A stretch of 64,000 bases of DNA from contig NZ_CP040710.1 of assembly GCF_005943945.1 (NCBI RefSeq), positions 1,251,001 to 1,315,000 of the forward strand, read 5' to 3'. The DNA comes from Aggregatimonas sangjinii (GTDB lineage: Bacteria; Bacteroidota; Bacteroidia; Flavobacteriales; Flavobacteriaceae). How positions within the stretch are numbered: position 1 is the first letter of the stretch; every line of letters starts with the position of its first letter. The notes under the pieces were generated by a model that made no database searches, had not been told where the DNA came from, and saw nothing but the letters and a program-made list of their open reading frames with translations. The translations under genes were made by a program, and so were the position numbers. Of the stretch, positions 46,313 to 56,849 are shown piece by piece.

Positions 46313-48940
46313 TCATTCATTATCTGTGGATTCATAGATTTTGGTTTTTTGGCCCTCACGGGCAATTGTGATCGCTTCGGAACATTGTACTTCGAACGCT
46401 CCATTTTTTACGCTGATGTAGACTGCTGCTGCTTTACCTGAATTCGTACTAATGGATAAATTTTTATAGCGAAGTTTCGCACCATGGCCTATATATGCGG
46501 AAATCAAATTATCGGAATTGTCTACGGTGATAACCGCGTACCGCCCGGTGAAGGCAATCGCTTCCGATGTATCGACAAATGCCTCCTCATCCCCACTCAA
46601 CACCAGAATGAAATGTTTTACAGCTTTCTCATTATTGTTGCCGATTACTTTAAAGCCTTTGAATTTGCCCTCAGCCTCTAAGGCTTTCACTGATTTGATA
46701 TGACTGCTCTTGCCTTTTGTGGGCTCGTAGAGTACGGCAAACGGATTGCTCCAAGTTTCTCCCTTTTGGCGTACTACCAAGGTTGGCGTTGGTTCGGACC
46801 TGTAGGGCTTTGGCCCTTCTGTAGTTGGTGGAGCCAACGCTTTGGTATATTCTCGATTCTTGTTGCCGACCATAAAAGCATTCATGCCAATGGCCTCAGA
46901 ACCTAAGTTTTTGGCCTGAAAACGGGCCGTAACATTATCGGTCGTTGCTTCCGAAGTTTCAATCGCTTCAAAATAATGCCATCCGGGATGTCTGGCCACT
47001 TTATTATTGGCCCATGGCTTGGATTCGGAATTGGAGAACCTTTCGGGATCTGCCTTTAGCGGTAAAGGGCTATTCTCGAGATTAAGTTCTAAAGACTCCC
47101 CGACATTGTGATAGATATAATCGTGAAATTCATTAGGTAGGGCCGATTTTGAACGAAAGACATCAACATAAAAACCTGTCGTTGGCGAAGTGCGTACGAT
47201 ACCCATGGTACGTTCTTGGGTCGCCTCCGCTTTTTCGCCCAAATCATCCCTAAAACTCGTAACCGTAAAAGAGTGGTTGGGCGATATGTTTTTCTCTTTT
47301 GGTTTCGGTTCCATGACGACCGGCCGTACCGTATTGATTTTTAAGTTGGCCCAACCTCCTTCGCTTTGTGATTCGCCGTTCACGATTACCGTATTATTGG
47401 AGGCGAAGAGCCGGTAGTAATTTTCGTGTAATTCGGTTCGGTACCTACCGCGGCCTGCTTTACTTCCCAACACAAAACCTTTGCCATATAATTCCATAAA
47501 CATTCCCGTGGCATGGCCATGCACGTAATGCCCGCCTCCAACGAATGACATGAAGGCATCTTCGGGCCTTTTGGTTTCGCTTAGATTGCGTTGCAGTACG
47601 ATACCCGCAAAAGGAAGCGCATCCGTAACCGGAAGAGGATATTCCTGAACGTCACCCTCTATTTCCGGCGCGAACCAAAGTAGGCGTAGGGGCTCATTAT
47701 AAAACACCGTACCGGTGGTTTTTTCTCTTTTAAAGCGCTTATAATCCTCCGTTCGCATGGCGGTCGTTAGCAAGGAACCGAATGTGTTTTTGAGATTTTC
47801 AAGATTTTCCAAGGTTGCCAAATAGTATGCTGTTTCATAACCGAAATAATTAGGCTCATACTCGCGATGTCCGTCTCCCATAAGTACCGTTTCAGTACGG
47901 TTCGGAAAGGTCATGGCATAACTGTTCCCAAGTGATTTCAAGATATGTTGATGTTTTCGTCCCAGCCGTAATTCGAAATCGTATTTGCTTAAGAGGGTTA
48001 TCAAATAGGTGAGGTAGTGACTTACACCATCCGCATAATTTAGACTTTCCGGCCAAATACCTTCATGCTCCAGAAAGTAATCGCTTATTTTTTGTAGGGC
48101 ATCCTGCCTTTCGGTATTCTCCCTTAAGAAATAGCGCAACATTGACTCGCGTTCCTCGGTGTCGTCAAGCGCCATAATATTTCCTACGAGACTGGCCGAT
48201 TCTAAAATGGGCCAGTTGCAATCGATGATTCCATGTTCTAATGCCAATTTAATGTATGTGCGAAATACGGCCTCGGCGTCCGAAGTCTTTAAGGTGGTCA
48301 TCTTGCCCGTAGCAAAGTCGAATACCTGATTGCCTTGGGTAAGGTAGGGATGGATAAAATCATAAATTATAGGAAGTTGTGCCCCCAGTATACGAGCCTC
48401 CCGCAAATGATCATTGGTATAGAGCCAGCCGCCATTAAAGGCATTCTCCGACGGTTCTATTTGCAGTAAGCCATGCATGACCGAATATAGTATGGCTCCT
48501 GAGTATTCCGCGTATTTTTTATCTTCCGTTAAATAGTATAAAACGCCTGCATCAACAGCCCTCCGCAGATATTCTACCAAAGCGTCTTGTGTGTTTCCCT
48601 TTTGACCTTGTGGTTTTTCAAAGGCTAGAAATGGCGGAATTTTTCCGATTTCCTCCTTATTCCAATCAAATGGGAGTTTGTACAAATACTCTTTTCTATT
48701 GTTTTGATAGGATGCAAGAGCTTTTGAGGTGGTTGCCATGAAATCCTGATAGTAGGAGGCCACGACAGGATATTCTTCGATTTTATTTAAAATTGCTTCT
48801 CGCTCGCCTTTTTTTACCCAAATAAAAGGGCGTTCCGTGGCTTGCGCAGAAAGGTGAACAAGGCCCGAAAAAAACCATAGCATGACAACCAAAAACAACT
48901 TTTTGGTGTTCCCACGGCTTATTCGTCCTACCTTGATCAT
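46313..48940 (-). CDS. Heparinase II/III-like polysaccharide lyase
   Basis: 875 residues with a signal peptide ending near HLSAQA. An alpha/alpha toroid N-terminal half carries [15 protein letters not shown] around residue 300. The beta-sandwich half has the heparinase II/III signature [20 protein letters not shown] around residue 470, then [20 protein letters not shown]. Length and arrangement resemble PL37, a family with ulvan and related lyases; PL21 or PL33 relatives are alternatives. The expected reaction is beta-elimination at uronic acid residues. 7 bp after GH3, 25 bp before GH105. Confidence 0.85.
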   Translation of the reverse strand: MIKVGRISRGNTKKLFLVVMLWFFSGLVHLSAQATERPFIWVKKGEREAILNKIEEYPVVASYYQDFMATTSKALASYQNNRKEYLYKLPFDWNKEEIGKIPPFLAFEKPQGQKGNTQDALVEYLRRAVDAGVLYYLTEDKKYAEYSGAILYSVMHGLLQIEPSENAFNGGWLYTNDHLREARILGAQLPIIYDFIHPYLTQGNQVFDFATGKMTTLKTSDAEAVFRTYIKLALEHGIIDCNWPILESASLVGNIMALDDTEERESMLRYFLRENTERQDALQKISDYFLEHEGIWPESLNYADGVSHYLTYLITLLSKYDFELRLGRKHQHILKSLGNSYAMTFPNRTETVLMGDGHREYEPNYFGYETAYYLATLENLENLKNTFGSLLTTAMRTEDYKRFKREKTTGTVFYNEPLRLLWFAPEIEGDVQEYPLPVTDALPFAGIVLQRNLSETKRPEDAFMSFVGGGHYVHGHATGMFMELYGKGFVLGSKAGRGRYRTELHENYYRLFASNNTVIVNGESQSEGGWANLKINTVRPVVMEPKPKEKNISPNHSFTVTSFRDDLGEKAEATQERTMGIVRTSPTTGFYVDVFRSKSALPNEFHDYIYHNVGESLELNLENSPLPLKADPERFSNSESKPWANNKVARHPGWHYFEAIETSEATTDNVTARFQAKNLGSEAIGMNAFMVGNKNREYTKALAPPTTEGPKPYRSEPTPTLVVRQKGETWSNPFAVLYEPTKGKSSHIKSVKALEAEGKFKGFKVIGNNNEKAVKHFILVLSGDEEAFVDTSEAIAFTGRYAVITVDNSDNLISAYIGHGAKLRYKNLSISTNSGKAAAVYISVKNGAFEVQCSEAITIAREGQKTKIYESTDNE

Positions 48941-48947
48941 GGTTCGA

Positions 48948-51212
48948 TTATTTTTCCAATCTAAATTTTGCCGTAACTCCCACTGCCGATGAGGTACCCA
49001 CTGTTACCGTGTAATCTCCTGCCTCCAGAACCTTTTCCATGGCAAGTCCAGTGAATTCCAGCATTTCGGGAGTAATTCTAAAAGTTACGGATTTTGATTC
49101 GCCCGGTGCCAATTCTATTTTTTCAAACCCCTTTAATTCTTTATCCGGTCGGGTTACCGAACCGATTTCATCCTTAATGTAGAGCTGTACGACCTCTTTG
49201 GCCGTCATTTTGCCATTGTTGGTCACCGTTGCATTCACTTGGATTTCTGAGGTAGGAGTAAGGCTATTCTTAGAAAGCTGTACATCGCTATATTCGAAAT
49301 CGCCATAACTTAAGCCGTGACCGAAGGGGTATAACGGGCCATCTTCTAAAAAGAGGTAACCTTTCTTTTTATTGATTTCCTTCATACTATAGTGAAAGGG
49401 CAATTGCCCGATAGAGCGCGGTACCGTTACCGGAAGTTTTCCAGAGGGCGATACGTCCCCAAAAACGATTTTGGCCACAGCCGTATCCCCGAATTCACTT
49501 AAGTCCCATCCGTCTAAAATGGCATCGGCCTTTTCGGCAATCGTATTAATGGAAAGCGTTCGCCTATGTTGTAGGACAACGATCAACGGTTTCCCCAGCG
49601 CCTTGACTTTGCGAACGAGTTCATCCTGTGCACCCAGGGGCTCGATGGTTGCACGATCGCCCAGGGCATTATTGAAATAGGCTTCCTTCGCAGTAAACTC
49701 ATCACCTCCCAAGAACAATATAGCGACGTCTGCATCTGCAGCGGTTTGCACCATATTATCGAGAACAGCGGCATCCGTCGTTACTAACTTGGGGACACTG
49801 TTGTTCTCGTCAGTCAGTTTAAAGCCTTGAAGGGCAGTTACCGACATCCCGTCGTTCAAAACCGATTCAAAAGCCTTTTGGGTGCCCTCGTTGACCAAAG
49901 GACCGAGTAGCGCTATTTTTTTGAGGGATTCTTTTTGTAAAGGCAAAGTGTTCCCATCATTCTTAAGGAGAATAATGGATTCTAAATCTGCTTCGAGGGC
50001 TAAATTCAGGGCTTGCTCGGAGCGTACCCCGTTCTTCACTTTTTTAATGTCGACATACGGATTTTCAAACAGCCCCAATATCATTTTGGTGCGCAGTACG
50101 CGCTTTACCGACCGATCGATCATTTTTTCGATACTAGGATCTTTCTTGACCATTTCGGGCAAGTAGGCGTAGGAGTCCTCGGCGTACAAATCGATATCGA
50201 TACCTGCTACGAGACCCATCAGGGCCGCTGCTTCAGGGGTTTCGGCTACCTTCATAAAATAATATAGTCTGGCGATATCATTGGAATCGGAAACTACATA
50301 GCCATCAAAATTCCATTGATCGCGCAGTACTCCCGTCAGCAATTCCGGATTGCCATGACTGGCGATACCGTTTAAATCACCATGTGAGGCCATAATCCCC
50401 AAGGTTTTAGCATCCTTTATAGCTGCCTCGAACGGGGGATAGATTTCGTCGATCAATGTTCTTTGTGAAATTTCAACGGCGGCAAAATTCGATCCTCCCA
50501 AGACCTGACCGTAGCCAGCGAAATGTTTGGCAACGGCGCCAATATGGGTTCCTTTTCCAAGTCCCTCATAATTTCCTTGTACTCCCTTTATCGCATTAAC
50601 GACCATTTGTGTGGTTAGGTAAGTGTCTTCACCGAAAGCTTCGGACATGCGTCCAAATCGAGGGTCACGCACAATATCCGCTTCTGGGGAATGGCACATA
50701 TGCATCCCGCGCAAACGGGCCTCCCGACCGACCACATCCCAAATACGATTTACAAGTTCGGGATTAAACGAAGCTGCGGAGGTAATCGGTCTACCGAAAC
50801 GGGTGCAGCCCTCGGCATCAACCCCATTGTAAGATTCCGTTACAAAGAGGGCGGGAATGCCCCAACGGTTATTTTTGATGATGTATTCTTGAAGTTCGTT
50901 ATTCAGCTTGGCGGCTGCCAATGGGGAAAGATGTTCCCCAGGATTTTTGATACCTGCAATACCGATTTTCAATTTTTCGATAACCCTTTCCGATAGTTGC
51001 AACTTCCCCTTATCATTTGCCTCTATCCCGATATTGGCATGAAATATCCGCATTTGTGCCACTTTCTCATCTATCGACATACGGGGCAATAGGTCTGCGA
51101 CACGTTCCTCTATGGTAAGGGAGGCGTCTTTGTACGCCATCTCTTCCTTCTGGGCGAAACCTGCTGATATAAAAATCAGGGTTAGGGTAAGGGAAAGTAA
51201 GGTGTTCTTCAT
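48948..51212 (-). CDS. GH3-family beta-glycosidase
   Basis: 754 residues, signal peptide to about residue 20 (FISAGFAQ). The TIM barrel carries the nucleophile D309 in DGYVVSDSND; the alpha/beta sandwich and a C-terminal fibronectin-III-like domain (VQLYIKDEIGSVTRPDKELK) complete the usual GH3 plan. Members are beta-glucosidases or beta-xylosidases. Xylose occurs in some ulvan-type glycans, which would suit a beta-xylosidase, but specificity is not visible. Second gene of the enzyme operon. Confidence 0.93.
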   Translation of the reverse strand: MKNTLLSLTLTLIFISAGFAQKEEMAYKDASLTIEERVADLLPRMSIDEKVAQMRIFHANIGIEANDKGKLQLSERVIEKLKIGIAGIKNPGEHLSPLAAAKLNNELQEYIIKNNRWGIPALFVTESYNGVDAEGCTRFGRPITSAASFNPELVNRIWDVVGREARLRGMHMCHSPEADIVRDPRFGRMSEAFGEDTYLTTQMVVNAIKGVQGNYEGLGKGTHIGAVAKHFAGYGQVLGGSNFAAVEISQRTLIDEIYPPFEAAIKDAKTLGIMASHGDLNGIASHGNPELLTGVLRDQWNFDGYVVSDSNDIARLYYFMKVAETPEAAALMGLVAGIDIDLYAEDSYAYLPEMVKKDPSIEKMIDRSVKRVLRTKMILGLFENPYVDIKKVKNGVRSEQALNLALEADLESIILLKNDGNTLPLQKESLKKIALLGPLVNEGTQKAFESVLNDGMSVTALQGFKLTDENNSVPKLVTTDAAVLDNMVQTAADADVAILFLGGDEFTAKEAYFNNALGDRATIEPLGAQDELVRKVKALGKPLIVVLQHRRTLSINTIAEKADAILDGWDLSEFGDTAVAKIVFGDVSPSGKLPVTVPRSIGQLPFHYSMKEINKKKGYLFLEDGPLYPFGHGLSYGDFEYSDVQLSKNSLTPTSEIQVNATVTNNGKMTAKEVVQLYIKDEIGSVTRPDKELKGFEKIELAPGESKSVTFRITPEMLEFTGLAMEKVLEAGDYTVTVGTSSAVGVTAKFRLEK

Positions 51213-51355
51213 TGTTCTGTTTTAAATTAGGGATTACCTTTCTATTTTTAAGCGTTTCGAAAATTGAAATTGAATCAGCTCTTGAAAATTATGTCACATT
51301 ATTCGGTTGCCACGGAAAACAAGTTTTTTCTTCACTATTCTCACAATTTTCGGAC

Positions 51356-54300
51356 TCATTCAGGAACATACTCCAATGTTTTTGAAAATTCCAGTCTAAC
51401 CGGACCCAATAGGCCGGAAGGCATTAAGGGGTCGTCTTTCGTGTAAAAGGGTGCTGTTGTAAATGTGGTGCGCGCACCAGCTGGCCTTGGCTTATTTTCG
51501 GTGTACCAATCGGGCATGGTCAGGTCTGTGGCCCGGTGCGGTCCTAACTTGTAACCGCCGTCATTCGCAGGAAATCGCTCGTCACCGATCAAACGATTGC
51601 TCCATTGGTTGGTTAGGCGAACTTCTATATTATTTGCACCGTTTTTTAGAAAATCGGTGATATCCAATACAAATGGGGGCATCCAGCTGACGGCTACCTT
51701 TTCACCGTTTACAAGCACCTCTGCAACAATATAAACTTCTCCTAAATTTAGGAAAATCTGGGTACCCTCATCGCTTTGATTTTCGTTCAGGCTGATGGTC
51801 TTTTTGTATGAGGCAGTACCACTGTAATAATTGATGGAATCATTAGGGTGGAGGCTCCAGTCTACCAAAGAGTCGAATTGTACCGTACCGCCATATCCGC
51901 TTCCTTTGTCAAAGGAAACCTCCCAATTCCTGGAAATATCAATAGGTTGGGGAATGTCGGTTATCGATATATTCCATTTTTTCCCAGACGATAAGGGGAC
52001 CGAATAGTTCCCATTTTGAAATATCGTGGTTTTTATGCCATTATCTTGGGATAAAGAAAGCTGTAGATGCTGTACCGGTTCCTGTACCGATTCTAAAGCG
52101 ACCGCCTCCTCCCTGAAAACCACAAAAACCGATTCCCCGGCATCAAGGGAGATGTTCGTTGTTGTACTTTTTTTCTTATTTTGAAATTGTGCCGACTTGG
52201 TTATCGATCCATCCATCGGGTTCCATAATTCCGGGATTTTATTTACCACCCTAAAGGAGGCTTCAAATGTTTTCATACCCACGGTATCCGCATTATAGAA
52301 GAAATAAATGTCTTCTTCTTCAGTTTTTCTATGGGCGTAGTCAACGGCATCCCCGTTCAAAATTTCGAGATCGGGAGTTGTTATATTCGACTGCATTACC
52401 TTCTGCCAATCGGTAATATCACCAATTAACGGGGCCAATTCGGCCGCAATGGCCTGAAACTCCGTTCTAAGTTCTTCGGAAGGATGGTAGCCAGCTAAAT
52501 ACTTTGGCTTCTCGCCAAATACGGGAACACCGCTCTTCGCAATCTCCAAAATTCTTTTTAGGGTCTCTAGGGAGAGGGTTTCACTATTCTTTAAGACCAA
52601 CACTTCATACGAATTCCCTTCGGGAAGTCTTAGAGCGCCGTTTTCTATTTTTAAACGTTTGTGTAGCACATCGGTATTGACATTGTCAAAGTTGATTTCC
52701 TTGGGAACCGCGGGTTCGAAGTCCGTTCGGTAATACGATGAATTCGGTGCGCCTTCCCCTACATAGACCAACATGTCGCTTACCGGGTAACCTTGTCTAA
52801 GCATGTGTGAACCGCGAGCGATATAAGTGAACCAAGCTGCACCGGCATTTTTCCACCATGTTTGCGTACGATCAAAATGAAAGCCCCAACGGTTCATCGT
52901 CATACCGGGTTCTGCATGTGTATTGGCTTGATGGGCAAAACGGTGAAACATAAATTCATTGATACCATAGGTCCAGGCTAGATCACCCGAATTTTTAGCC
53001 ATTGCGGGATGCCCCTTCCAATTAATGGTGGGATTAGACGTAAACGACTCTGCCGAAATAATGGGTTTTCCATAAATATGGGCCGAAGAAACGGCAGATG
53101 CCGTTTGTGTAATAGGTCTATTCATCCAAAATTCGCCCATAGGAATATCGGTGACACCTCCAATATCCAAATCGTTCAGGGGACCAAAACCATAAGGTTC
53201 AATGTAACTTTTTAAGCCGTCGGCATTACACAGCTCGGTAAAGTACTGAAAATAGTTCTCGGTCATTAAATCGGCGATTACTTGACGGTAATCGTAGAGA
53301 ACCGCCTCGGAGGTTTCGGAATTCTCCACAAAGCGTCCGGCGATTAACGGAAGCATCGTCAGTATATCGTAGCCTTTCCGTGAGGCAAAGGTTTCGACAA
53401 AATCTTCGGTCCAGTTCTGACCTCCCATCTCGTAGCTGTCGATTTCAATATATTGCAGCGCTTTGGGGGCAACGGGACCGGCATTATCAACTACCTTTTT
53501 GATGAACGCGTCGTAGTGTTTTTTAAAGGGAGGACGGCTCAATTTGTCCACCTCCAAGCCTTTTCCCTCTGCCGAGGCAGGATTATTATAGGCGCCCGTT
53601 GAGGTATAACCGAATCGAAGTACCGTCCAGTCTCCCTCTGGCAATTGCGCTTTTAGTTTACCGTCGGAAGTCATGTATTCGGTCAGGTCCCGGATACTGT
53701 TCTTTTGGATGACCATTTCGGCCTCGGGACTGCCTATGGCGTCGAGTTTGTGATCTTCGGTACGGGCAATAGCGGTTCTTCCCAAGGGATTATTAATGTA
53801 GTAGGTACTAGTGAGCTGTGCTTCTTTTAGCGTGATCTGCTGATTGAATTGCAAGCGAAAATATTTTGAGGTAATGGGTTCGAAATGATCATTTATGGCC
53901 CATTCCCCCTTACCGGTACGTACTTTGAACAAATCCCGAACGTCTTTGAAATTCTTACCGTCTTCGGAAACCTGCAATAGTGCTGTGGCGTGGCGATCAT
54001 TAAAGATAAGCTTTGCCGAACGTATGTTTTTCGGCCTCGTATAGCTGAATTGCAACCAAGGATTTTTCCCATTGGTAGCCGTTAGTTTTGATTGGTCGTC
54101 TATTTTTCCGTTGGAAATCAATGCAATGTTCAAGCCTTCATCCGAAGCAGTAATTTCAGGTTTGTTCTCTTGGTCGTCCAATTCAGCGGATAGCGCGGGA
54201 TAGGCGACAACAGCAATATCTTTGTAGAATCCTTCGCGTTCGGAGGGTTTTTCAAGTGCTATTTCCACCTCTCCGCCAGATGTTTGGGTTTCGCTCCAAA

Positions 54301-54718
54301 CTACCATTTTCATGGATTCCTCTGGGGTGATCCAAGGACCGCCGCTGGCGGACCAACCATCACAATTATGTACTCCAAAAGCTAGCCCCAGTCGTTCGGC
54401 CTCTGCAGCAGTATGTTTGAGCATTTCATGGTGTTCAGGAGAGTTGTAGGTAATCGGGCCATTAGGTATACCTTGGGTGATATTGAACAATAGTACGCCA
54501 CCAATACCGACTTCTGCGATGGCCTCCATGTCTTTCGTTAGTCCGGGTTTCGACATATTGCCGCTCATAGCATGAAGCCACGTTCGGGGCTTAGACTCTT
54601 CCGGCGGGTTCCTAAAATCTGATGCTAGGGTAGAGGCGCTTTCTTCATTGGTCGTTTCACACGAAAAAAATAGTAGTCCAACTAGTAGCAGGGGAAGGAG
54701 TGCACTTCTTGTTCTCAT
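51356..54718 (-). CDS. GH106-family alpha-L-rhamnosidase lipoprotein
   Basis: 1120 residues, lipobox LLFFSC. The N-terminal catalytic part matches GH106: PRTWLHAMSGNMSKPGLTKD, GIGGVLLFNITQG, GVHNCDGWSASGGPWI, ALQYIEIDSYEMGGQNW and EPYGFGPLNDLDIGGVTDIP. The C-terminal part has beta-sandwich modules ending in a galactose-binding-like domain (IFLNLGEVYIVAEVLVNGEK). GH106 enzymes remove alpha-linked L-rhamnose by an inverting, calcium-assisted mechanism. It is the first gene of the long minus-strand enzyme operon and follows promoter E directly. Confidence 0.92.
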   Translation of the reverse strand: MRTRSALLPLLLVGLLFFSCETTNEESASTLASDFRNPPEESKPRTWLHAMSGNMSKPGLTKDMEAIAEVGIGGVLLFNITQGIPNGPITYNSPEHHEMLKHTAAEAERLGLAFGVHNCDGWSASGGPWITPEESMKMVVWSETQTSGGEVEIALEKPSEREGFYKDIAVVAYPALSAELDDQENKPEITASDEGLNIALISNGKIDDQSKLTATNGKNPWLQFSYTRPKNIRSAKLIFNDRHATALLQVSEDGKNFKDVRDLFKVRTGKGEWAINDHFEPITSKYFRLQFNQQITLKEAQLTSTYYINNPLGRTAIARTEDHKLDAIGSPEAEMVIQKNSIRDLTEYMTSDGKLKAQLPEGDWTVLRFGYTSTGAYNNPASAEGKGLEVDKLSRPPFKKHYDAFIKKVVDNAGPVAPKALQYIEIDSYEMGGQNWTEDFVETFASRKGYDILTMLPLIAGRFVENSETSEAVLYDYRQVIADLMTENYFQYFTELCNADGLKSYIEPYGFGPLNDLDIGGVTDIPMGEFWMNRPITQTASAVSSAHIYGKPIISAESFTSNPTINWKGHPAMAKNSGDLAWTYGINEFMFHRFAHQANTHAEPGMTMNRWGFHFDRTQTWWKNAGAAWFTYIARGSHMLRQGYPVSDMLVYVGEGAPNSSYYRTDFEPAVPKEINFDNVNTDVLHKRLKIENGALRLPEGNSYEVLVLKNSETLSLETLKRILEIAKSGVPVFGEKPKYLAGYHPSEELRTEFQAIAAELAPLIGDITDWQKVMQSNITTPDLEILNGDAVDYAHRKTEEEDIYFFYNADTVGMKTFEASFRVVNKIPELWNPMDGSITKSAQFQNKKKSTTTNISLDAGESVFVVFREEAVALESVQEPVQHLQLSLSQDNGIKTTIFQNGNYSVPLSSGKKWNISITDIPQPIDISRNWEVSFDKGSGYGGTVQFDSLVDWSLHPNDSINYYSGTASYKKTISLNENQSDEGTQIFLNLGEVYIVAEVLVNGEKVAVSWMPPFVLDITDFLKNGANNIEVRLTNQWSNRLIGDERFPANDGGYKLGPHRATDLTMPDWYTENKPRPAGARTTFTTAPFYTKDDPLMPSGLLGPVRLEFSKTLEYVPE

Positions 54719-54741
54719 TTATCAAATGTTCGATTCATTAG

Positions 54742-54775
54742 GAAAAATAGTATTTTCTATCGACAAGGTATCCTG
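54742..54775 (-). promoter_or_regulatory. Promoter E: CAGGAT element and -7 box for the lyase/rhamnosidase operon
   Basis: In the gene direction AATACAGGATACC (CAGGAT at 54770-54775), then 20 bp, then TATTTTTC (54742-54749), one mismatch from TAnnTTTG. The GH106 start codon is 24 bp below the box. Confidence 0.62.
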
Positions 54776-54844
54776 TATTGCAGGGTAATGGAGCATAAAA
54801 GCTTGAAAAATTCCATTAAGGAAATCAGCTTTGATTCTCGCAAT

Positions 54845-56545
54845 CTATAGGTTACGTTTTTTTAGTTCGTTCACTGCGTGGTCCGCCGCCCTTGCGGTCA
54901 ATGCCATATAGGTTAAAGAAGGATTTTGGTTTGCCGAGGAGGTCATGCATGCCCCATCGGTTACATAAACGTTGGGTACTTCGTGCACTTGATTGTGCTT
55001 ATTCAGTACGGAGGTCTTCGGGTTGTGTCCCATGCGTGCCGTTCCCATCTCATGAATGCCACTACCGATGAAAGAATTTCTACTGGTTGCCCTCACGTTT
55101 TTAAATCCTGCATTATCCAACATTTCCTGTGCCTGTATGATCCAATCTTTTCGCATGAGCTTTTCATTCTCCTTGAATTCTGCATCAAAAACAATGGTAG
55201 GCAACCCATACTGATCTAGTTTGTCATAATCGAGGAACATATGATTTTCATGATAGGGGAGTACTTCGCCAAAACCGCCAAGATTGATTCGCCAGCCACC
55301 TGGTTCAAGTATGGCCTCTTTCAATTTCTTTCCATAATCGTATTCCGCTATCATCGTCCCGTAGGAATTGCGACTTGCCCCGCCTTGGTATCCGTAGCCA
55401 CGGATAAAATCCACTTTTTCAGAGGAGGCATTGATATTCCTGAATCTGGGAATATAAAAGCCATTGGGTCTTTTTCCTTTGTAATATTTATCGTCGTAAC
55501 CGTCTATCGCGCCCGAAGCGCCGGCACCCAATTGGTGGTCCATGATATTATGCCCCAATTCGCCGCTTGCATTACCCATGCCATTGGGAAATGCATCCGA
55601 TTTTGATTGCATCAAGATAGCGGTCGAAGCCATTGAGGAGGCACAAAGAAATACGATTTTCGATTTGAATTCCAATACTTCTTTGGTATTGGCATCGATA
55701 ACCCGAACTCCGGTGGCCCTCTTTTTATTCTTATCGTATAATACTTCACAGACGATGGAATGTGGTCGAATCGTCATATTCCCGGTAGCTTCGGCCATCG
55801 GTAAGGTAGAGGAATTCGAACTGAAATACGCTCCATATGGGCATCCTCTTTTGCAGCGGTTTCGGTACTGGCAGGTTCCCCGTCCGGCGCCTGGTTTCGT
55901 CCCTTCGGTAATGTGCGCCACTCTTCCTATGGTCAATACCCTATCGTCATAATTCTCGGCAATTCCTTTTTTAAGATGCTCCTCTACGCAGTTCAATCCC
56001 ATGGGTTTTAGGAATACACTGTCGGGCAATTGTGGTAGGCCCAATGCCTCCCCGCTTATACCTACATGCTTTTCTACATAGGCATACCAGGGTTCGATAT
56101 CTTTATATCTGATGGGCCAATCGACGCCAATACCATCTTTTGCATTGGCTTCAAAATCCAGGTCTGACCAGCGATAGCTTTGTTTCCCCCAAATCAACGA
56201 ACGACCGCCAACTTGCGTTCCCCTAATCCAGTCGAAACGTTTAACCTCGTCGTAATCGTGCTCTTCGTCTTTATTGAAAAAGTGGCGTGTGGTTTCATCA
56301 AAACCCCAACGCGATTGTTTTGGGTATTTGGCCTTGATGGCGGCGGGTGTCTTTCCTCCATTGGGAATATCCCAGGGGTCCTGATGCATGGTCGGATAAT
56401 CCGTAAGGTGGTTTACCATTCTACCCCGTTCCAGAACGAGGGTTTTGAGGCCTTTTTCGCAAAGCTCTTTTGCAGCCCAACCTCCGCTAATCCCTGTGCC
56501 TACTACAATGGCATCAAAAGTATTTTCGTCCGATTCTATCGTCAT
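54845..56545 (-). CDS. GMC-family FAD oxidoreductase
   Basis: 566 residues. The FAD motif is AIVVGTGISGGWAAKEL (G16, G18, G21). A Cys-rich segment CQYRNRCKRGCPYGAYF is typical of the gluconate/fructose-dehydrogenase branch, and the active-site region has HEMGTARMGHNP and NQNPSLTYMALTARAADH. There is no signal peptide. Such flavin subunits usually travel with a small Tat-signal subunit and a cytochrome, neither of which is adjacent; the cytochrome c protein of the region at 23467 could be the electron partner, but this is speculation. It has its own promoter F. Sugar or sugar-acid oxidation is the likely role. Confidence 0.9.
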   Translation of the reverse strand: MTIESDENTFDAIVVGTGISGGWAAKELCEKGLKTLVLERGRMVNHLTDYPTMHQDPWDIPNGGKTPAAIKAKYPKQSRWGFDETTRHFFNKDEEHDYDEVKRFDWIRGTQVGGRSLIWGKQSYRWSDLDFEANAKDGIGVDWPIRYKDIEPWYAYVEKHVGISGEALGLPQLPDSVFLKPMGLNCVEEHLKKGIAENYDDRVLTIGRVAHITEGTKPGAGRGTCQYRNRCKRGCPYGAYFSSNSSTLPMAEATGNMTIRPHSIVCEVLYDKNKKRATGVRVIDANTKEVLEFKSKIVFLCASSMASTAILMQSKSDAFPNGMGNASGELGHNIMDHQLGAGASGAIDGYDDKYYKGKRPNGFYIPRFRNINASSEKVDFIRGYGYQGGASRNSYGTMIAEYDYGKKLKEAILEPGGWRINLGGFGEVLPYHENHMFLDYDKLDQYGLPTIVFDAEFKENEKLMRKDWIIQAQEMLDNAGFKNVRATSRNSFIGSGIHEMGTARMGHNPKTSVLNKHNQVHEVPNVYVTDGACMTSSANQNPSLTYMALTARAADHAVNELKKRNL

Positions 56546-56570
56546 ATTTTGGTGTGGTTTAATATGTTTC

Positions 56571-56605
56571 TAAAAATACTGTTTTGAACTAAATAGGGTA
56601 TCCTG
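56571..56605 (-). promoter_or_regulatory. Promoter F: CAGGAT element and -7 box for the GMC gene
   Basis: In the gene direction ACAGTACAGGATACC (CAGGAT at 56600-56605), then 21 bp, then TATTTTTA (56571-56578), one mismatch from TAnnTTTG. The start codon is 26 bp below the box. Confidence 0.62.
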
Positions 56606-56766
56606 TACTGTATGGTATACGGTTCTGATTTAATTGCCACTTACGCATTATAAGATTACTGGCGGCCCTAGAGCTTATAAAATGGCTTAAAAATAGGAAC
56701 TGGCAAGGATTTGCAAAGGCAATTCAAGGACGTTATTAACAGAAAGCAGCACAGACCAGCATAGTG

Positions 56767-56811
56767 CAGCACAGTACAGGATGGCTTTGTTTTCAGAGTC
56801 CTATACATTTG
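56767..56811 (+). promoter_or_regulatory. Promoter G: CAGGAT element and perfect -7 box for PUL 4 SusC
   Basis: CAGCACAGTACAGGATGG with CAGGAT at 56777-56782 and a partial copy (CAGCAC) 10 bp earlier. After 21 bp comes TACATTTG (56804-56811), a perfect TAnnTTTG. No TTTG element sits at the normal -33 spacing, which suggests activator dependence. Confidence 0.68.
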
Positions 56812-56849
56812 AGTATAAACAACTAGTAACCTATTGATAATCAAATATT

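Larger units (their letters stand above)
56546..56849. other. 304-bp divergent intergenic region (GMC gene / PUL 4)
   Basis: Holds promoters F (toward GMC) and G (toward SusC), about 160 bp apart, each with a CAGGAT element. The middle (about 56630-56740) shows nothing I can name. Confidence 0.55.

Noticed and set aside
46288-46404. Extended N-terminus for the GH105 enzyme
   Set aside because: It would overlap the upstream lyase gene and bury the signal peptide behind 39 polar residues.
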